From contig NC_056752.1 of assembly GCF_018687715.1 (NCBI RefSeq), forward strand, positions 53,662,653 to 53,726,652: a stretch of DNA of 64,000 nt, in the 5' to 3' direction. The notes under the pieces were generated by a model, which was not told the DNA's origin, did not search any database, and was given only the letters and a program-made list of their open reading frames with translations. Source of the stretch: Carya illinoinensis. Lineage: Eukaryota; Streptophyta; Magnoliopsida; Fagales; Juglandaceae. Positions 12,312-24,126 of the stretch are shown in pieces; the first letter of the stretch is position 1; every line of letters begins with the position of its first letter. The translations under genes were made by a program, and so were the position numbers.

Positions 12312-12536
12312 TTAGATCTCGTTTGGTTACACAAATGAAATAAGATTGGATAACATGAGATGTGATAAAAGTTGAAAATTGAATAAAATATTATTAGAAT
12401 ATAATTTTTTAATATTATATTTGTTTTGAGATTTGAAAAAATTAAATTGTTTATCCTATTTTGTGTGGAAGATTGAGAAAATTATAACCATTATATGAAA
12501 TTAATGAGATGGTTTGATTTGAATAACCAAAGCCGG
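12312..12536. mobile_element. Family-A MITE
   Basis: Ends TCGTTTGGTTACACAAATG and GAATAACCAAAGCCG are inverted copies. The core contains AAAAGTTGAAAATTGAATAA and TGAGATTTGAAAAAATTAAA, in the same orientation as the copy at 7.3 kb. Confidence 0.7.
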
Positions 12537-13440
12537 CCTAGGTGACAATTAATAATTAATTACGACTAATTAAATTGCGCGCATTAGGTTAACAAGTTCA
12601 TATTTTATTAAATATGGAAGCGGCACGAACAATCATATATGTTCTCCGATCGATGATCAGTACTCGTTTTAATTTATTTCTTTTCTTTTCTTATTTTTGT
12701 TAATTTCCCGAACTGTGTCTTTTTATGGGTCATCAAGCGCTCTAGAATCTAGATGCGAATAATACTTAATTACATCTCTTTCCAGCTTCGGCATTTTCTG
12801 TTGTTCTTCTTTTCTCATTTTTGACCAACGTACGTTTCTCCTATATAGTTTCATGCTGGGAAATTTCATGCACTTCGCAAGGAAGATTACCCTTATTTAC
12901 AAAACAATATTTAAGTCTACGGAATCATGGCAAAGATACAGGCGGCAATAAATAAGAATAATATTGTTGTATATACATCTAGTACTCATATATATATAAG
13001 TCCAGATAACAGGTGTCATATGGTTAATATTGTATTTTGTTTAATTTTTAAAGGGGTTAATATTGTATTTTAAGCAACGATTTTTATTACTTTTTGACCA
13101 ATAATTTTTTGTATTATTCAAAGTTAATTAATTATTCATTAAATATGAGCGTAAAAAAATGTAAACAATAATCTTGGCCGGGTTTGATGTATTTTCTTTA
13201 GTGTCTATGCGGAAAAAAATTAACCTTATTTAATACATTAAATATTAGAAAATAAACATTTTACATTTATATAATAGTGATCTCTAACTAAAGTTTTCAA
13301 CGACAATATTATAATTTTTTATACGAATAAAAGTATATACTTTTTACTTTTCAATGGTAAGTATGTACGCCTTTCGTAAGTACTTTCTCGGAAAGTTTTC
13401 CTCATCAATGGTTTAACGAAAAATCTTCTGATCAACAGGC
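12537..13440 (+). other. Intergenic region upstream of the first DUF761 gene
   Basis: AT-rich with no coding frame. Nothing is recognised apart from the TA/GT repeat near the downstream gene. Confidence 0.45.
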
Positions 13441-13443
13441 CGG

Positions 13444-13475
13444 GCTATATATATATATATGTGTGTGTGTGTGTC
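13444..13475 (+). promoter_or_regulatory. TATA region and TA/GT microsatellite of the first DUF761 gene
   Basis: CTATATATATATATATATG followed by a (GT)n run, about 100 bases upstream of the ATG at 13571. The corresponding position upstream of the paralogue at 16643 reads GGGCTATATATATCAGGC (16558-16575), so the pair shares this promoter block. Confidence 0.5.
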
Positions 13476-13570
13476 AACCGAGAGCAGTGAGCAGCAGTAC
13501 TCTTTACTCGCATTGAGAGAAAATAATATTCCACCAAACGATCGACTAGGCCAGGCATTGTTCGAAGGGC

Positions 13571-14164
13571 ATGAAGAAAGGCTCCGTACATTTACTTCTT
13601 ATTTTATGCCTGACGATCCTTCTCACATTCTTGATGATCTCCTTGTCTTTGTCACTCTCAGTTTCTAAACAGCACAACCCTTTTCTTTCTACGTATGAGT
13701 CTATCGTTGTGAAAAGGTCTGGTCGCGTGACTGTGTTTTTTATGTTTAACGTAATCGTTATCACGATCTTCATTAATGGGAGTTGTAATAAGCCATCGAC
13801 AGAAGATTTCGATTGGTCCCTTTCTTTCCCTCATTTAGTATATGAAGCTGAAGATACACATTATAACGAGGCGACGTGGAAAGCTTATGATCATGTCGAC
13901 AGTGATCCGGAGGATGCCAATGGATACCACGCTAGAACTGATGATGAAGGTTATAATGATGAAGACATCGATGATGATGGTAGTAATGATGATGATGATG
14001 ATCTTGATAGTGATGAAGAAGAGCAAGATTATAAGGATTTGGAGAGGAGAATTGAGGAATTCATAGCCAAGATCTATAAACAGCGTAGAGAGGAGTTGAT
14101 TTATGAGAGGCTATCTTTTTCTTCGCGAGTATGCGCGCAGCATGCAGCTCTAGCTAGCTGCTAG
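13571..14164 (+). CDS. DUF4408/DUF761-type acidic membrane protein, copy 1
   Basis: Intronless, 197 residues. Two hydrophobic stretches (about 7-31 and 53-68, FFMFNVIVITIFI) suit membrane segments; the second resembles the DUF4408 segment of plant proteins. A very acidic Asp-rich linker from GAT/GAC triplets follows (about 95-152), then a C-terminal charged helix YKDLERRIEEFIAKIYKQRR (154-173) matching the DUF761 motif. Function of the family is unknown. The start at 13571 is the first in-frame ATG, directly before the hydrophobic segment. A tandem paralogue lies 2.5 kb downstream (16643), with PSTEDFDW and STYE(S/F)IV(V/A)K conserved. Residues after about 180 differ wholly from the paralogue. 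Confidence 0.75.
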   Translation: MKKGSVHLLLILCLTILLTFLMISLSLSLSVSKQHNPFLSTYESIVVKRSGRVTVFFMFNVIVITIFINGSCNKPSTEDFDWSLSFPHLVYEAEDTHYNEATWKAYDHVDSDPEDANGYHARTDDEGYNDEDIDDDGSNDDDDDLDSDEEEQDYKDLERRIEEFIAKIYKQRREELIYERLSFSSRVCAQHAALASC

Positions 14165-14963
14165 CTCACGTGGTAATTAATTAATTAACATGCATATCTA
14201 ATGAGTCCTCTTCCCGGTCCTATGGATTTAAGCTTTTATCTTTTTACTAGCGTGGGGTTGATTTTTTCATTAAACTCTTGATGGTTCTGTTCTTTTTAGT
14301 ACGGAAGTACTGTACATATTATGACTATTTAATTATACGGTGATTTGCATGTATTGTATGTACATGGATCTGTGAATAAATATTACTGTACGTACGTATT
14401 ATGATTCAATTTCAAAGAGTATATATATATGTGTGCGTGTGTGTATAAAAGCCATACGTACAGTACTTCATTGGGTGAGGTTGCAAGTACATATGAGAAA
14501 GGGGCTACGTACGTACTACGAAACTCATTTTTTCAGCCAGAGACTAAGATTATGTATTTTTCTGCTAACTAAATTTGTTCTGTAATGATGGATGATAGCA
14601 GCTTCCAATGCCAAGACAAAGCCCCAATTAAATTACCTCGAGTCCCCGGCCGGCCATTTTGACGTTCGATTAATTTTTCTACTTGAGTCGCAGAATTTGT
14701 AGATCAATCAAGACAGTTACCAATTAGAACGACACATGAATTGCAAGCCCCTAATAATATATGCGTGTTGATTTTTTATTTCTTGTTCTTACGTCTTTGA
14801 AAAATTAAGGGTAATTAAGGAGGGGAGAGTACTGGAGGCCGGGACGGGATAGTGTGATACGTACGTACCATAAGCGTCGTAGCCAGCCAGTGAATAGAGA
14901 TATTAATGCCAATTAAAAATAGGCATATATGAGTCTCAATTATCACTTTTAAGTTTACAACAA

Positions 14964-15018
<55 letters not shown>

Positions 15019-16250
15019 AAGCCTCCAAACCCAGAGCTCATTTTTTTCCCTAGCCCTCCCCTCTCCTCTTATTTCTCCATCTACTTTGTTTATAAATTTG
15101 GTTCTTTTTTCTAATTGTTTTATTTCCTCAAAGGTCAAAAAGGTAGGTTTGAAATTTTCTAACAACATCCTAGAGACATGAGCGGTACAAAAATGTCGAG
15201 AAAATATCTCAAGCTGCAAATTATTTAGAGAGAAGTGGCGGTTTTGCAAAAATTGCCATGCGTGGACCTCACGCATTACCAAAAACTGCATAGAGATCTT
15301 ATGCACCACCACTTCCGAGAGCTTTTCTCACTATACACTTTGGACCAACGGACTCACTACCATCAAATTTTTTATATTCGACTATTGTGGTTGTAAAGAG
15401 ACAAGTATGTATGCACCACACGCTAGCATAAAGTCTATTAGAGTTGGTCTAAACTGTAATTCGTCCATTTTTATCTCTATCTTATTGCTTTCCTTACTAC
15501 TTTTTTTAAAGTTTGGTAAGATACGCTTATATATAGAGAGCTTAGTAAAATATTTGAATTATTAGTGCCCAATGATCACCACTTCCTCATTGATCCCTTG
15601 ACGGTCTCTCTCCGCCACAACCCATGAGCTCCATTTTTTTGTTTTGTCCCAGGATAAGAATCACATGTACTCGTTCATGAGAGTGAAATACTTTTGCGAC
15701 GATGTATAATGGGGTGAAGCTCGAATTTTTTAACTGATTTTTTATTATAAGAGTTACTCGATTTGGCCATAGAATCGTGAAAACAAGGCAGTGGCTCAAC
15801 AATCAACTTTAAGACAAAATGCAGTTACAACAATCTACATGTTTTACAATCATGGAACTACAATCCTCTCTTGGATTGTATAAAAGTTGCTGCTTTTATT
15901 TCTAGAATTCATTCTTTTTTTCTTTTTATATAGTGTTGCATTAGTTAAGAAAATGTATTTGTCGGGATCTCCGTACTCCTTACTCATATATTTCGGTATT
16001 CCTTAATTATAATTTATCGAATTTGCTTAGAAAAATAAAAAATAAAAATTTACAATAACATTAATTACATCCAAGCAGAAGACCCGAAGCCCATGACCCA
16101 ATTCCTTCCATCCACGAAATCATTACGTTGATGGTGGGGTTGGGATTAGATAATGCCTCATGGGCTCATCATATATATAGGCTTCTACTAAATATGCTCG
16201 GGTTTATGAACCATTCCTTATAAATATTTGCTGATCATCTGGCCGGATTA
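14165..16250. other. Spacer between the DUF761 paralogues
   Basis: No second gene is supported. It holds a long CT microsatellite (14966-15015). The 165-codon minus-strand frame across that repeat is low-complexity Arg-Glu and is not credible as a gene. Confidence 0.5.
14966..15015. repeat. (CT)n microsatellite, about 25 units
   Basis: Uninterrupted CT dinucleotide run in the spacer between the two DUF761 genes. Confidence 0.95.
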
Positions 16251-16261
16251 GGATCGGCCAC

Positions 16262-16455
16262 TGAGAATTTTAAATGAGAATTTTAAATTTTATGATAAAA
16301 TATTATATTTTAATATTATTATTATTTAAAAATTTAAAAAATTTTAAAAAAATTGAATTATTTATTATATTTTATATAAAAATTTGAAAAAATTATAATT
16401 ATAAAATGAGAAGTTTATATTTGAGATAAAAAATCTCAGCGGTAAAACTAAACCT
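16262..16455. mobile_element. Family-A MITE, diverged
   Basis: The core AAAATATTATATTTTAATATT, GAATTATTTATTATATTTTA and AAAATTATAATTATAAAATG matches the other copies. Ends are eroded (TGAGAATTTTAAAT / AAAATCTCAGCGGT). Confidence 0.6.
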
Positions 16456-16505
16456 AAAGATGACGTAATATGCACGTAATGCTTAATTTTCATTAAAACA
16501 ATATT

Positions 16506-16550
16506 GATAAATTAATTAATATCGATAAATTAATTAATATCGATAAATCT
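16506..16550. repeat. 18 bp tandem repeat in the promoter of DUF761 copy 2
   Basis: The unit GATAAATTAATTAATATC is repeated between 16506 and 16550 and ends about 10 bases before the putative TATA region at 16560. Confidence 0.8.
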
Positions 16551-16642
16551 TCTCAACGGGCTATATATATCAGGCTAGGCAGCCGCTAGTCTCTTCCCGT
16601 GGACGGAGACAATATCACACCAATCACTGGGGATCGAAGACC

Positions 16643-17227
16643 ATGACGATAAGTTCCGTACCTGTGCATGTTCTCTGCCCGACGATCCTTCTCATATTCT
16701 TGATCTTCTTGTCTTCGTCATTCTCATTCTCCATACATGAGCTCAACCTTTCTCTTTCTACATACGAGTTTATCGTTGCGAAAGTGCCTAGCCGCATGGC
16801 CGTGTTTTTTGCGTTTAACGTTTTCATTATTGCAATCTTTCGTGTCATGAGCTTTAATAATCCATCAACGGAAGATTTCGATTGGTTGATCTTTTCTTTC
16901 CCTCATATACATGAAGATCAAGAAGGCCGGGCACAAGATGATCGTGAAGCAACGACATGGGCAGATTATGATAATGATGATGATGATCAAATGAGTGATA
17001 TTGATGACAGCGATGAGTGTCATGGTTATGATGGTTATGACGAAGATAACGATGATGATGGTAGCGATGACGATGATCTTGATAGTGAAGATGATCATGA
17101 GCATCATTATCGGGATTTGGAGAAAAGAAGTAATGAATTCATAGCCAGGAACTACATGCAACGCAGAAGGGACGAGTTGATCATTTACTGGGGGTCTTTT
17201 TTTCAAGAACCCAACCCCATTAGTTAG
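16643..17227 (+). CDS. DUF4408/DUF761-type acidic membrane protein, copy 2
   Basis: Intronless, 194 residues, same plan as the gene at 13571: hydrophobic N-terminus (about 7-31), second hydrophobic segment (about 52-66, MAVFFAFNVFIIAIF), the shared PSTEDFDW, an Asp-rich linker (about 92-155) and a C-terminal DUF761-like helix (YRDLEKRSNEFIARNYMQRR, 156-175). Tandem position, shared promoter block and colinear motifs show that the two arose by local duplication. Their linkers differ in triplet number and their last ~15 residues are unrelated. The product may sit in a membrane with the acidic tail on one face; nothing in the sequence names a partner. Confidence 0.75.
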   Translation: MTISSVPVHVLCPTILLIFLIFLSSSFSFSIHELNLSLSTYEFIVAKVPSRMAVFFAFNVFIIAIFRVMSFNNPSTEDFDWLIFSFPHIHEDQEGRAQDDREATTWADYDNDDDDQMSDIDDSDECHGYDGYDEDNDDDGSDDDDLDSEDDHEHHYRDLEKRSNEFIARNYMQRRRDELIIYWGSFFQEPNPIS

Positions 17228-20200
17228 CTCCAAAGCTTCACATAAGGAATATAAAATAAAAAATGCCAAGTCGATCTGAATTTGTATCTGTTGTAAATTT
17301 TACTTTTGTTTGATTTCTCCTCCCCCTCTAGTTAGTTCTTATATTTTCTACTAGCTAGCATGGGGATCACGTTCGACGTACTGTTTGATTAACGCAAACC
17401 GTACGTTCCGTTATTTTAAAGGACTGTACTTATGATCACCAGATCATGATCTGTGTCAGACGATCTAGTGCATATCTGTATCATGTATATGTATCGATGT
17501 ATGTGTGTGTATATATATATGTATATGTAAAATGTTTGTTGCAAGCGCCTCCGGTAAACGCAGCGTAGTCTGCACTCCTTCTAATAAAAAGAAAAATCAA
17601 ATTTATATGGATTCACTTCACTTCACTTGCAATACACATGTCTCTCTCCTCATAACTATTCTCGCTCTCTCTCTTTTTTAATTCTTTTGAATTTCTTTTC
17701 TGAAATTTTCTTTTCCTGGGTTCTTTTTTCTGAGTTCATTTTCTTTCAGGGAATAGCACGGTTGAAGTTCGATTTTGTTAGTTATATATTTCTCCCAGTA
17801 TGAAGACAGCACAAAGACGACGATGTGTTTCTTAAATCCTCTTTCATTCTAGTATAAAATTGATAGCCTCCACTAAGATGCAAATTTATCATTAGAAAAA
17901 AGCCAATTAGGCATGCAGCAGACACCAAATGATCAGATAGATCATAAGGAAAGAAATATTTTCATTTTGTTCAAACATTTCTAGCATTTCCAAAATTTCC
18001 ACAGCTGTCTAAAATAAAGATGGGATATTTGAGGATGGAAATCATGGATAACAAACCTTGCGTTGGGCTCCAGATGCCTAAAAGCAGTATATGGATGATG
18101 TACAAAGAAGAAAAAAGGAGAACTTATCCAGAAAAGTCATATCCCAAAAAAAAAAAGGAAAGAAAATAGAGAGATGAGAAACGAAAAAATGAAAGAAGAA
18201 AAAGAAAGACGAAGGTCAGCTTCAACTTTATAATGATCTATTTGTTTTCTTTCTTTGACTTTTTTATTGTCAGTTGTTGTCATTTTTTTTTTTTATTCCA
18301 CGTAAACTCTACCGATTACCTTCCGCTTGCACATCCTGTTTGTATCTAGTAAAGCTGTATATAGAGTAATGATAAGCTTATTATCTTATTATTATTCATT
18401 TACTATTTATAAGATATTAAAAATTTTTTATTTCTTTATTATTTTTTTTTAAGTATTTTTTTTAACATCCTTAACCATTAAGAGAAAATTTAAAAAATAT
18501 ATATAATTTTATTAATAGTCAATTCCTTAATCATTAAGTAAAATAAAAAATTAAATATAAAATAAATAGTAAATAGATAATAAAATAGTAGTAATCCTAT
18601 TATTTTATATATATATATATGTACGAAGTCTATGTAATTAATGGATCAGTACTGCAAATACTATTTTATGAATTATAAGAGTCATGCATATATCCTTATA
18701 CATGAGTTCATTGGGTTTTCTTCTTCTCATTGGGTCGTAAATTAAACCAGTACCGTAATTAGACGTTAATGATTATGGCTAATAGCTGTGCTAGCCTTGA
18801 TAACTAATTTGAAGCCATTTGCAAGCACGAATTAGAATATTGAACGCTCATGATCAAATGGGAACTCCATGGCCCATTTGATATATATATGCCTACCCAA
18901 AATTCCTAAAATCAAAGGCATGCAGCATGCCTAGGTGTCACGTGACGAAAAAATAAACAGAGAAAAAGCTAGAGATAGACATGCCTAGCTACGTATGCAT
19001 AGAAAAATATATATTTTTTTTTCCAAGCTTATGGGAACATTAATGTACGGAGGCAAGAGTACATACTAATATTACCAATGCCGTTAGGAACTTCATTAAT
19101 CTTGCCTGTTTACGAACGCTGAAGTAAGAGATAAGTGTGAAAAGGTTTTTTTTTTTCTAAACACGTGTAGGAAGAATAATTTAAGGCCATAGCAAGAGTC
19201 TCATGTGAATGTAGACGACCATGTCTAGGTCCAATTGAATGAATCTAGACGTTACAGTAGTTGTAGCTAGTAAGCATGCATGCATTATTGTCCGAGTGAG
19301 TCTGGTTCAATTAAGAAGAGCAACTTGCATGCTTGCTTAAATTCCCAGCTAGCGTCTAGGACGTTGAGAGGTCATGAGGTTTGTATTGATCATCGAACAC
19401 ACCTGCATCCTTGCATGCTTGACTAATCAATAATTAGTTCAAACGGAGAAAAATAAACTAAATCCTGGCTTATAATTGGGCACTTTTGGACCACGTGCTG
19501 ATGTGGCATGCCCCGTGCCATGACACCAATGCATATGTAAAAGTGCCCGGCCTGTTTATCTTGATCGATCGTCTCCCTAAAATTAATATTCAAATTCCAA
19601 ACACATGCACGGAAGATGGATCTATGGCCGAATTGGTCAGTCTTGGTTATTTGTCCGTTTGTGTAATAAATATCGACCGGAATTCAACATAAGCTTTTAT
19701 TAATTTTGGTCTCTCTTTACCTGAACTTCGGTTCGTTCACGCAATCAAATTGCGCAATCGACAGATAGGAAGTATATCCCTTATCAGCTCGCTTCTTTGA
19801 TCTCCAGATCAACTATCGTCAACCTAGCTAGTCTTTTTTCTCGCGCGTGCAATTTGTGGGTTTGCAGTCATCAAGACTCAAAGCAATATTGCTGGGAGGC
19901 ATGCATAAGGACCACAAATTAATAAAGTCTCCTTAAAAAACATATTCCTCTTTATTTTTCCAACAGAAGCAGTTCATCTTTCTAGCTCAAAGCTGGTCTC
20001 GTGTAAATTAATACGTCTCATTGAATTACGCACCTTCAGTCCCCACTATATTTTTATTCTCATCGATCGAGACATGCCTAGAAATTAAAGTCAGAACCGG
20101 AATAATATTAGGCATGTGCAAAAATTATATTACATGAGATTTAGAAAATGGATTTATGTACGTATATGCAAATAATTAAGAAGCTGTTGCAACTAAAATA

Positions 20201-20460
20201 CACATAAACTTGATATATTCTGTTGGTAAGTGTATATATCGTATTTATAATATTATTGTGTGTATTTTAATCTTGACGGCCTATATTTGTTTTTATGGCC
20301 ACTCGAAAGTAGCTAGCTAGCTAGCGTTAAAAGAAGCCATATGTGCAAACTAGCTATTTCCAATCGTTTATTAAATACTATCAATAATGTTAATTTGTAA
20401 GCGTTTCTTCTAATTTAATAAGTTTTTTAAAACTAAAATTAATGCAATTATATTTGTGGT
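17228..20460. other. Gene-poor intergenic region
   Basis: About 3.2 kb without a supportable gene. A possible 3' UTR of the DUF761 gene reaches to about 17600. An AT-rich repeat with AACATCCTTAACCATTAAG occurs around 18370-18600. The 68-codon frame at 19486 has no recognisable content. Confidence 0.5.
18367..18605. repeat. AT-rich family-B repeat
   Basis: It shares AACATCCTTAACCATTAAG, ATTTTATTAATAGTCA and CATTAAGTAAAATAAAAAAT with copies near 22.3 and 54.6 kb and with the hairpin near 1.6 kb. Exact ends were not determined. Confidence 0.5.
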
Positions 20461-20510
20461 CAATTATTTTATACAAAAAACTGGATTTATCATATTATCA
20501 ATTCATATAA

Positions 20511-20680
20511 GGATGGTGCTAGAGGCAAAATTTTTTTTTTGTTTTATTTTTCAAATCATTTTTAATACTTTTAAATATTTTAAAAATATATAAAAAATTT
20601 ATAATAATATTAAATAATTTTTTCTTAATCATTAAGAGAAAAAAAAAAAAAGACCAGCGGTACTGGTCAAAGCATTATCC
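20511..20680. mobile_element. 170 bp MITE (family B) with 9 bp target duplication
   Basis: Starts GGATGGTGCTAGAGGC and ends GTCAAAGCATTATCC, short inverted ends. The flanks repeat TTCATATAA (20502-20510 and 20681-20689). A 9 bp duplication suggests Mutator-like transposition. The unoccupied flanking sequence exists at about 21463-21520, which confirms both boundaries. Confidence 0.8.
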
Positions 20681-20760
20681 TTCATATAATTAGATTACCC
20701 GAATAAAAAAGCGGTTAATAATAACGTTGTACTCGCTCTGCAACATTTTTCGGGCCGCAG

Positions 20761-20818
20761 GTGATACACCGAGACGATGTTGTTGGTCAATCGCTGGAGA
20801 AGTTGGAGCACCATAAAG
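20761..20818 (+). other. Possible orphan exon or gene fragment
   Basis: 58 bases bounded by CCGCAG before and GTACTA after. Read from 20761 they give VIHRDDVVGQSLEKLEHHKG (last codon completed by the following bases), a protein-like string in a non-coding neighbourhood. I do not recognise the family and see no adjoining exons. Confidence 0.25.
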
Positions 20819-22224
20819 GTACTAACCGTACCCCTCTTCCTCCAGTCAGACCGACAATTTTTTGTTTTCTTCCCCTCTGCAAATTAATCTAATTTATCCC
20901 GACCTGCACCATTTTTCAACTGCAATGGGTAGAGATTCCTCACGTCTCTAAACCTTATCTTTGTGGAATACTCTTGCCTTTCAAGATTTTCATTATCAAA
21001 AAGAGTGGCTCTCCGTGCCTTTGTCCATTCCAAAATCCTCTATAAATTGAAAATGACCCAACTCAGAAAACCCTCCACAACCACTCTCTGCATCCATCGC
21101 ATCACTGCCCCTACAACCACTATTAAATGCCGTATTGTATTCGCAGCCACCACGGCTCCTCAGACGCGGTCCTTCAAGCTGGTAACCAAATATATGTTGT
21201 TAGATTTATTTGCAGCCACTACCATCAACAGTTGGATTACTATCCAACTATTTGTTCGGTAATTCATGAGTTAATATTAGATGTTAATTAATTTGATTGA
21301 CTTGTTGATTGTAATTAAATTGACATCTTATGTATGATCAGAGGTTTGTTCATCTAATACTAAATGTTTAGTATCTTAATTATTAGAATAAGAAGGGACG
21401 TTTATGTTTGAATTTTTTCTAGACAAATTCGATTGACTTAATTTAAGTTAACTAACACTTTGAATTTATCATATCATCAATTCACATAATTAGATTACCC
21501 GAATACAAAAATTGTTAAGAACGCGATAAAAAATATAATATAATATAAAAGAAGATTAAGAAGAGAGAAAAATGAAAAGAGATTTTGATGACTACATCTT
21601 TACTTTCTCGATTTTTATTAAATACAAGATATACATTCATATTTATAAAAAAAATTACATTAAAATAAGATAAATATCTTAAAAAAATAAAATCATGTCA
21701 TTTGTTTTTTTTTTTTTTTTTTTTTTTTTAAAGTTGTTAGCCTATCACTATTCTTGACTATTTGGGCACCGACTTATTCAGAATGAAAGTCGGTGAGGTG
21801 GGACCTAGATCTGAAATTTACCTCTGAGGATAATAGGAAATTATGCCACTAGCTTGTTGCACAATTTAAACGCATAGCTTGTCATGCCAAGAAGGAAGAA
21901 GCCTCCCCATACAATCTTTTTATATAGCTCTATTTTATAAAATTGCTATTAATTTGAAAGATGAGTTGCAAATTACTATAGCTAGCTACTTGTATCCCTA
22001 CCACTACTCTATATATTATGCATATATACTTATATGTCTATATATTAAATTAATTTAGATCCCTTAAAGTTTTTTGAAGAATTTTAAGAACTAAAGAAAG
22101 ATGGATGCCTGAAATAGATTCCCATCAATTATTAAAGCAGGAAAACATTTGAAACTTACTCAAAAAGTTGTCAAAGACAGATAATTTGAAGATAGAGAGA
22201 CTTGTTGAATATAATAAGGACAAT
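20819..22224. other. Intergenic, with a copy of an older repeat
   Basis: Bases 21463-21520 repeat the flank of the MITE at 20511 without the insertion. A long poly(T) run occupies 21705-21730. The frame from 20963 (99 codons) is not recognisable. Confidence 0.45.
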
Positions 22225-22450
22225 GCTAGCGTTCACACTAATGTAAATGATTTTTTTTTAAGTATTGTAAACATCCTTAATTATTAAAAAAAATTAAAAA
22301 AATATAAATTCATTAATAATCACTTTCTTAATAAAAAATAAAAAAATTTAAAAAATAATTAAATATATATAAAATTATAAACAGACACATTTTATGAGAT
22401 ATATTTAAAAGTCAGTAATAATCATTTTCTCAAACATTAAATAAAATAAA
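22225..22450. repeat. AT-rich family-B repeat
   Basis: Starts near GGACAATGCTAGCG and carries AACATCCTTAATTATTAAAA and TTCATTAATAATCACTTTCTT, as in the copies at 18.4 and 54.6 kb. Ends are approximate. Confidence 0.5.
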
Positions 22451-22718
22451 AAGTTCAGTCCAAATGAGGCACGGTCCCCATCATTTTCCAAATAATAATC
22501 CTCCGAGGACCTATTATATCATTGGAAAATTTTAGTTACAAGTATAATTGTACATTAATATATATATTAATTTAACGTGATTAGTTAAAAAATTAATTTT
22601 ATTAAAAACAGTGCTAATTTAAATTTTGAATATGAATGGATCAATATTTCAGACATAAAAAACGTCTCAAATCACAAAATTGCTTTAAAATTATACGGAC
22701 TAACAAGCTAAAATTACT

Positions 22719-22900
22719 TTTAGATATTGAATTGAGTTAAGATGAAAGTTAAAAATTAAATAAAATATTATTTTTTAACATTATTATTATTTTGAGATTT
22801 GAAACAAATTAAATTATTTATTATATTTTGTGATAGAATTTAAAAAAATTATAATGATTAAATAAGATGAGTTGAAATTAGTTGAAAAACCAAACTGACT
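22719..22900. mobile_element. Family-A MITE
   Basis: The core GTTAAAAATTAAATAAAATA and TGAGATTTGAAACAAATTAA is in the same orientation as the 7.3 kb copy. The right end reads AAAACCAAACTGACTC. Confidence 0.65.
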
Positions 22901-24126
22901 CTGGAGTCCCCGCCTGACATCTAACTAAGTAAGAATGATCCGAGTTCCCTGCAACTGGTGACACCTAATTATAGATAGAATTGGGAGGGATTGTCAAATG
23001 GATTTCCTCGCATCTAGGAAACATCCTGCTTAAGCAATTTTATTCTAACGTATTGGACTTATTTATTTATTGTTTACATACAATATATTCATTCCCAAGC
23101 TGTTTATACCCCAGAAACGTTCCTCTATTTTCATTTGGAAATCTGACTCCTTTCAGAATCAGTTTTGTTGCCTACCATACGAAATCGATTTCCGCCAGAC
23201 AGATGAAACCTGGTTTTAGATCTCCGACTTTTATTACTCCAAAATTATCCAGTACACAAAAGAGTAAAAGCCTTAAGAGCAACGAACGTTACCCATATGG
23301 AATTCAGAGTCGTAGGCGTCAAACCCTTCATCGGTCAGTACCAAAAACATATTGTTAACCAAAGTTTCTGAGATAAGCAGTTCTATGCAAAAGCGATTCA
23401 CCGTTGTGCTTTTCCAGTTTTCTATCTATTATTATGAATAATGCCAACCTCAGGAAGAGCAAAAACACGTGCTTCTGAGTTGCATATGGTTAAGTTTCTT
23501 CATATTTACTACAAATAAAAGTACTTAAACAGACATGATGACCTATTGCAATCTAGTACTATAGCTAATTAGAATACAAGGGTTTTTGATAAACAAGAAA
23601 AAAAAAAAAAAGGAAGAATGCCTGCATATAAAGAGTGGAACATCGATGATGGTACCAACACATTAATAAATCGCCAATGAGGTGCCTGAATGCTGGCTAA
23701 ATTTATAGTGTACTCCTGGAAAAAGATCCCAAAAAACCCATATCTCAGGCCTCCATCAAGATACCTGGAACTCATCACCAAAAACAGTAAGCAGATGAAC
23801 GAGGCAATCGGTGATCCAGATAACTAATTACATCTCACAGTAAAAGCATAAAGTAAAATTCTAGAGAACAGTTCATACATCATTTAAAGCAAGTATCAGG
23901 CACGAAGTAAATGGTGTGATATGATGAGGAAATACTTTTTTATTTCCCTTGCCTAAATGACCTCAAAAAAAAAAAAAAAAAAAAAAAAAACTGAATTGCG
24001 TTTATATACTTGGACAAATTATAAGTTTAACATATATCTGTAAGTCATTTTGTGAAACAAAATTCAAGAAGTGCTACAAACTTACAGGCTTACAGCAGCA
24101 AGCTTGTCAAGAGACGTACTCCTGGA
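22901..24126 (-). other. Downstream of the cornichon gene; probable 3' UTR and spacer
   Basis: No confident coding exon. A plus-strand frame at 22981-23358 (125 codons) is unrecognised. A poly(A) run lies at 23967-23990. The cornichon 3' UTR probably extends into 23.9-24.1 kb. Confidence 0.4.

Noticed and set aside
14815..15312. 165-codon minus-strand frame
   Set aside because: Its middle is an Arg-Glu run produced by the CT microsatellite; no family resemblance and no promoter or splice context.
20963..21262. 99-codon frame with Thr-rich middle
   Set aside because: No recognised family; Thr/Pro richness follows from a CCA/ACC-rich leader-like stretch.
22981..23358. 125-codon plus-strand frame between repeats
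   Set aside because: Composition is not clearly protein-like, no motif recognised, and it lies in a repeat-rich spacer. A gene cannot be excluded.
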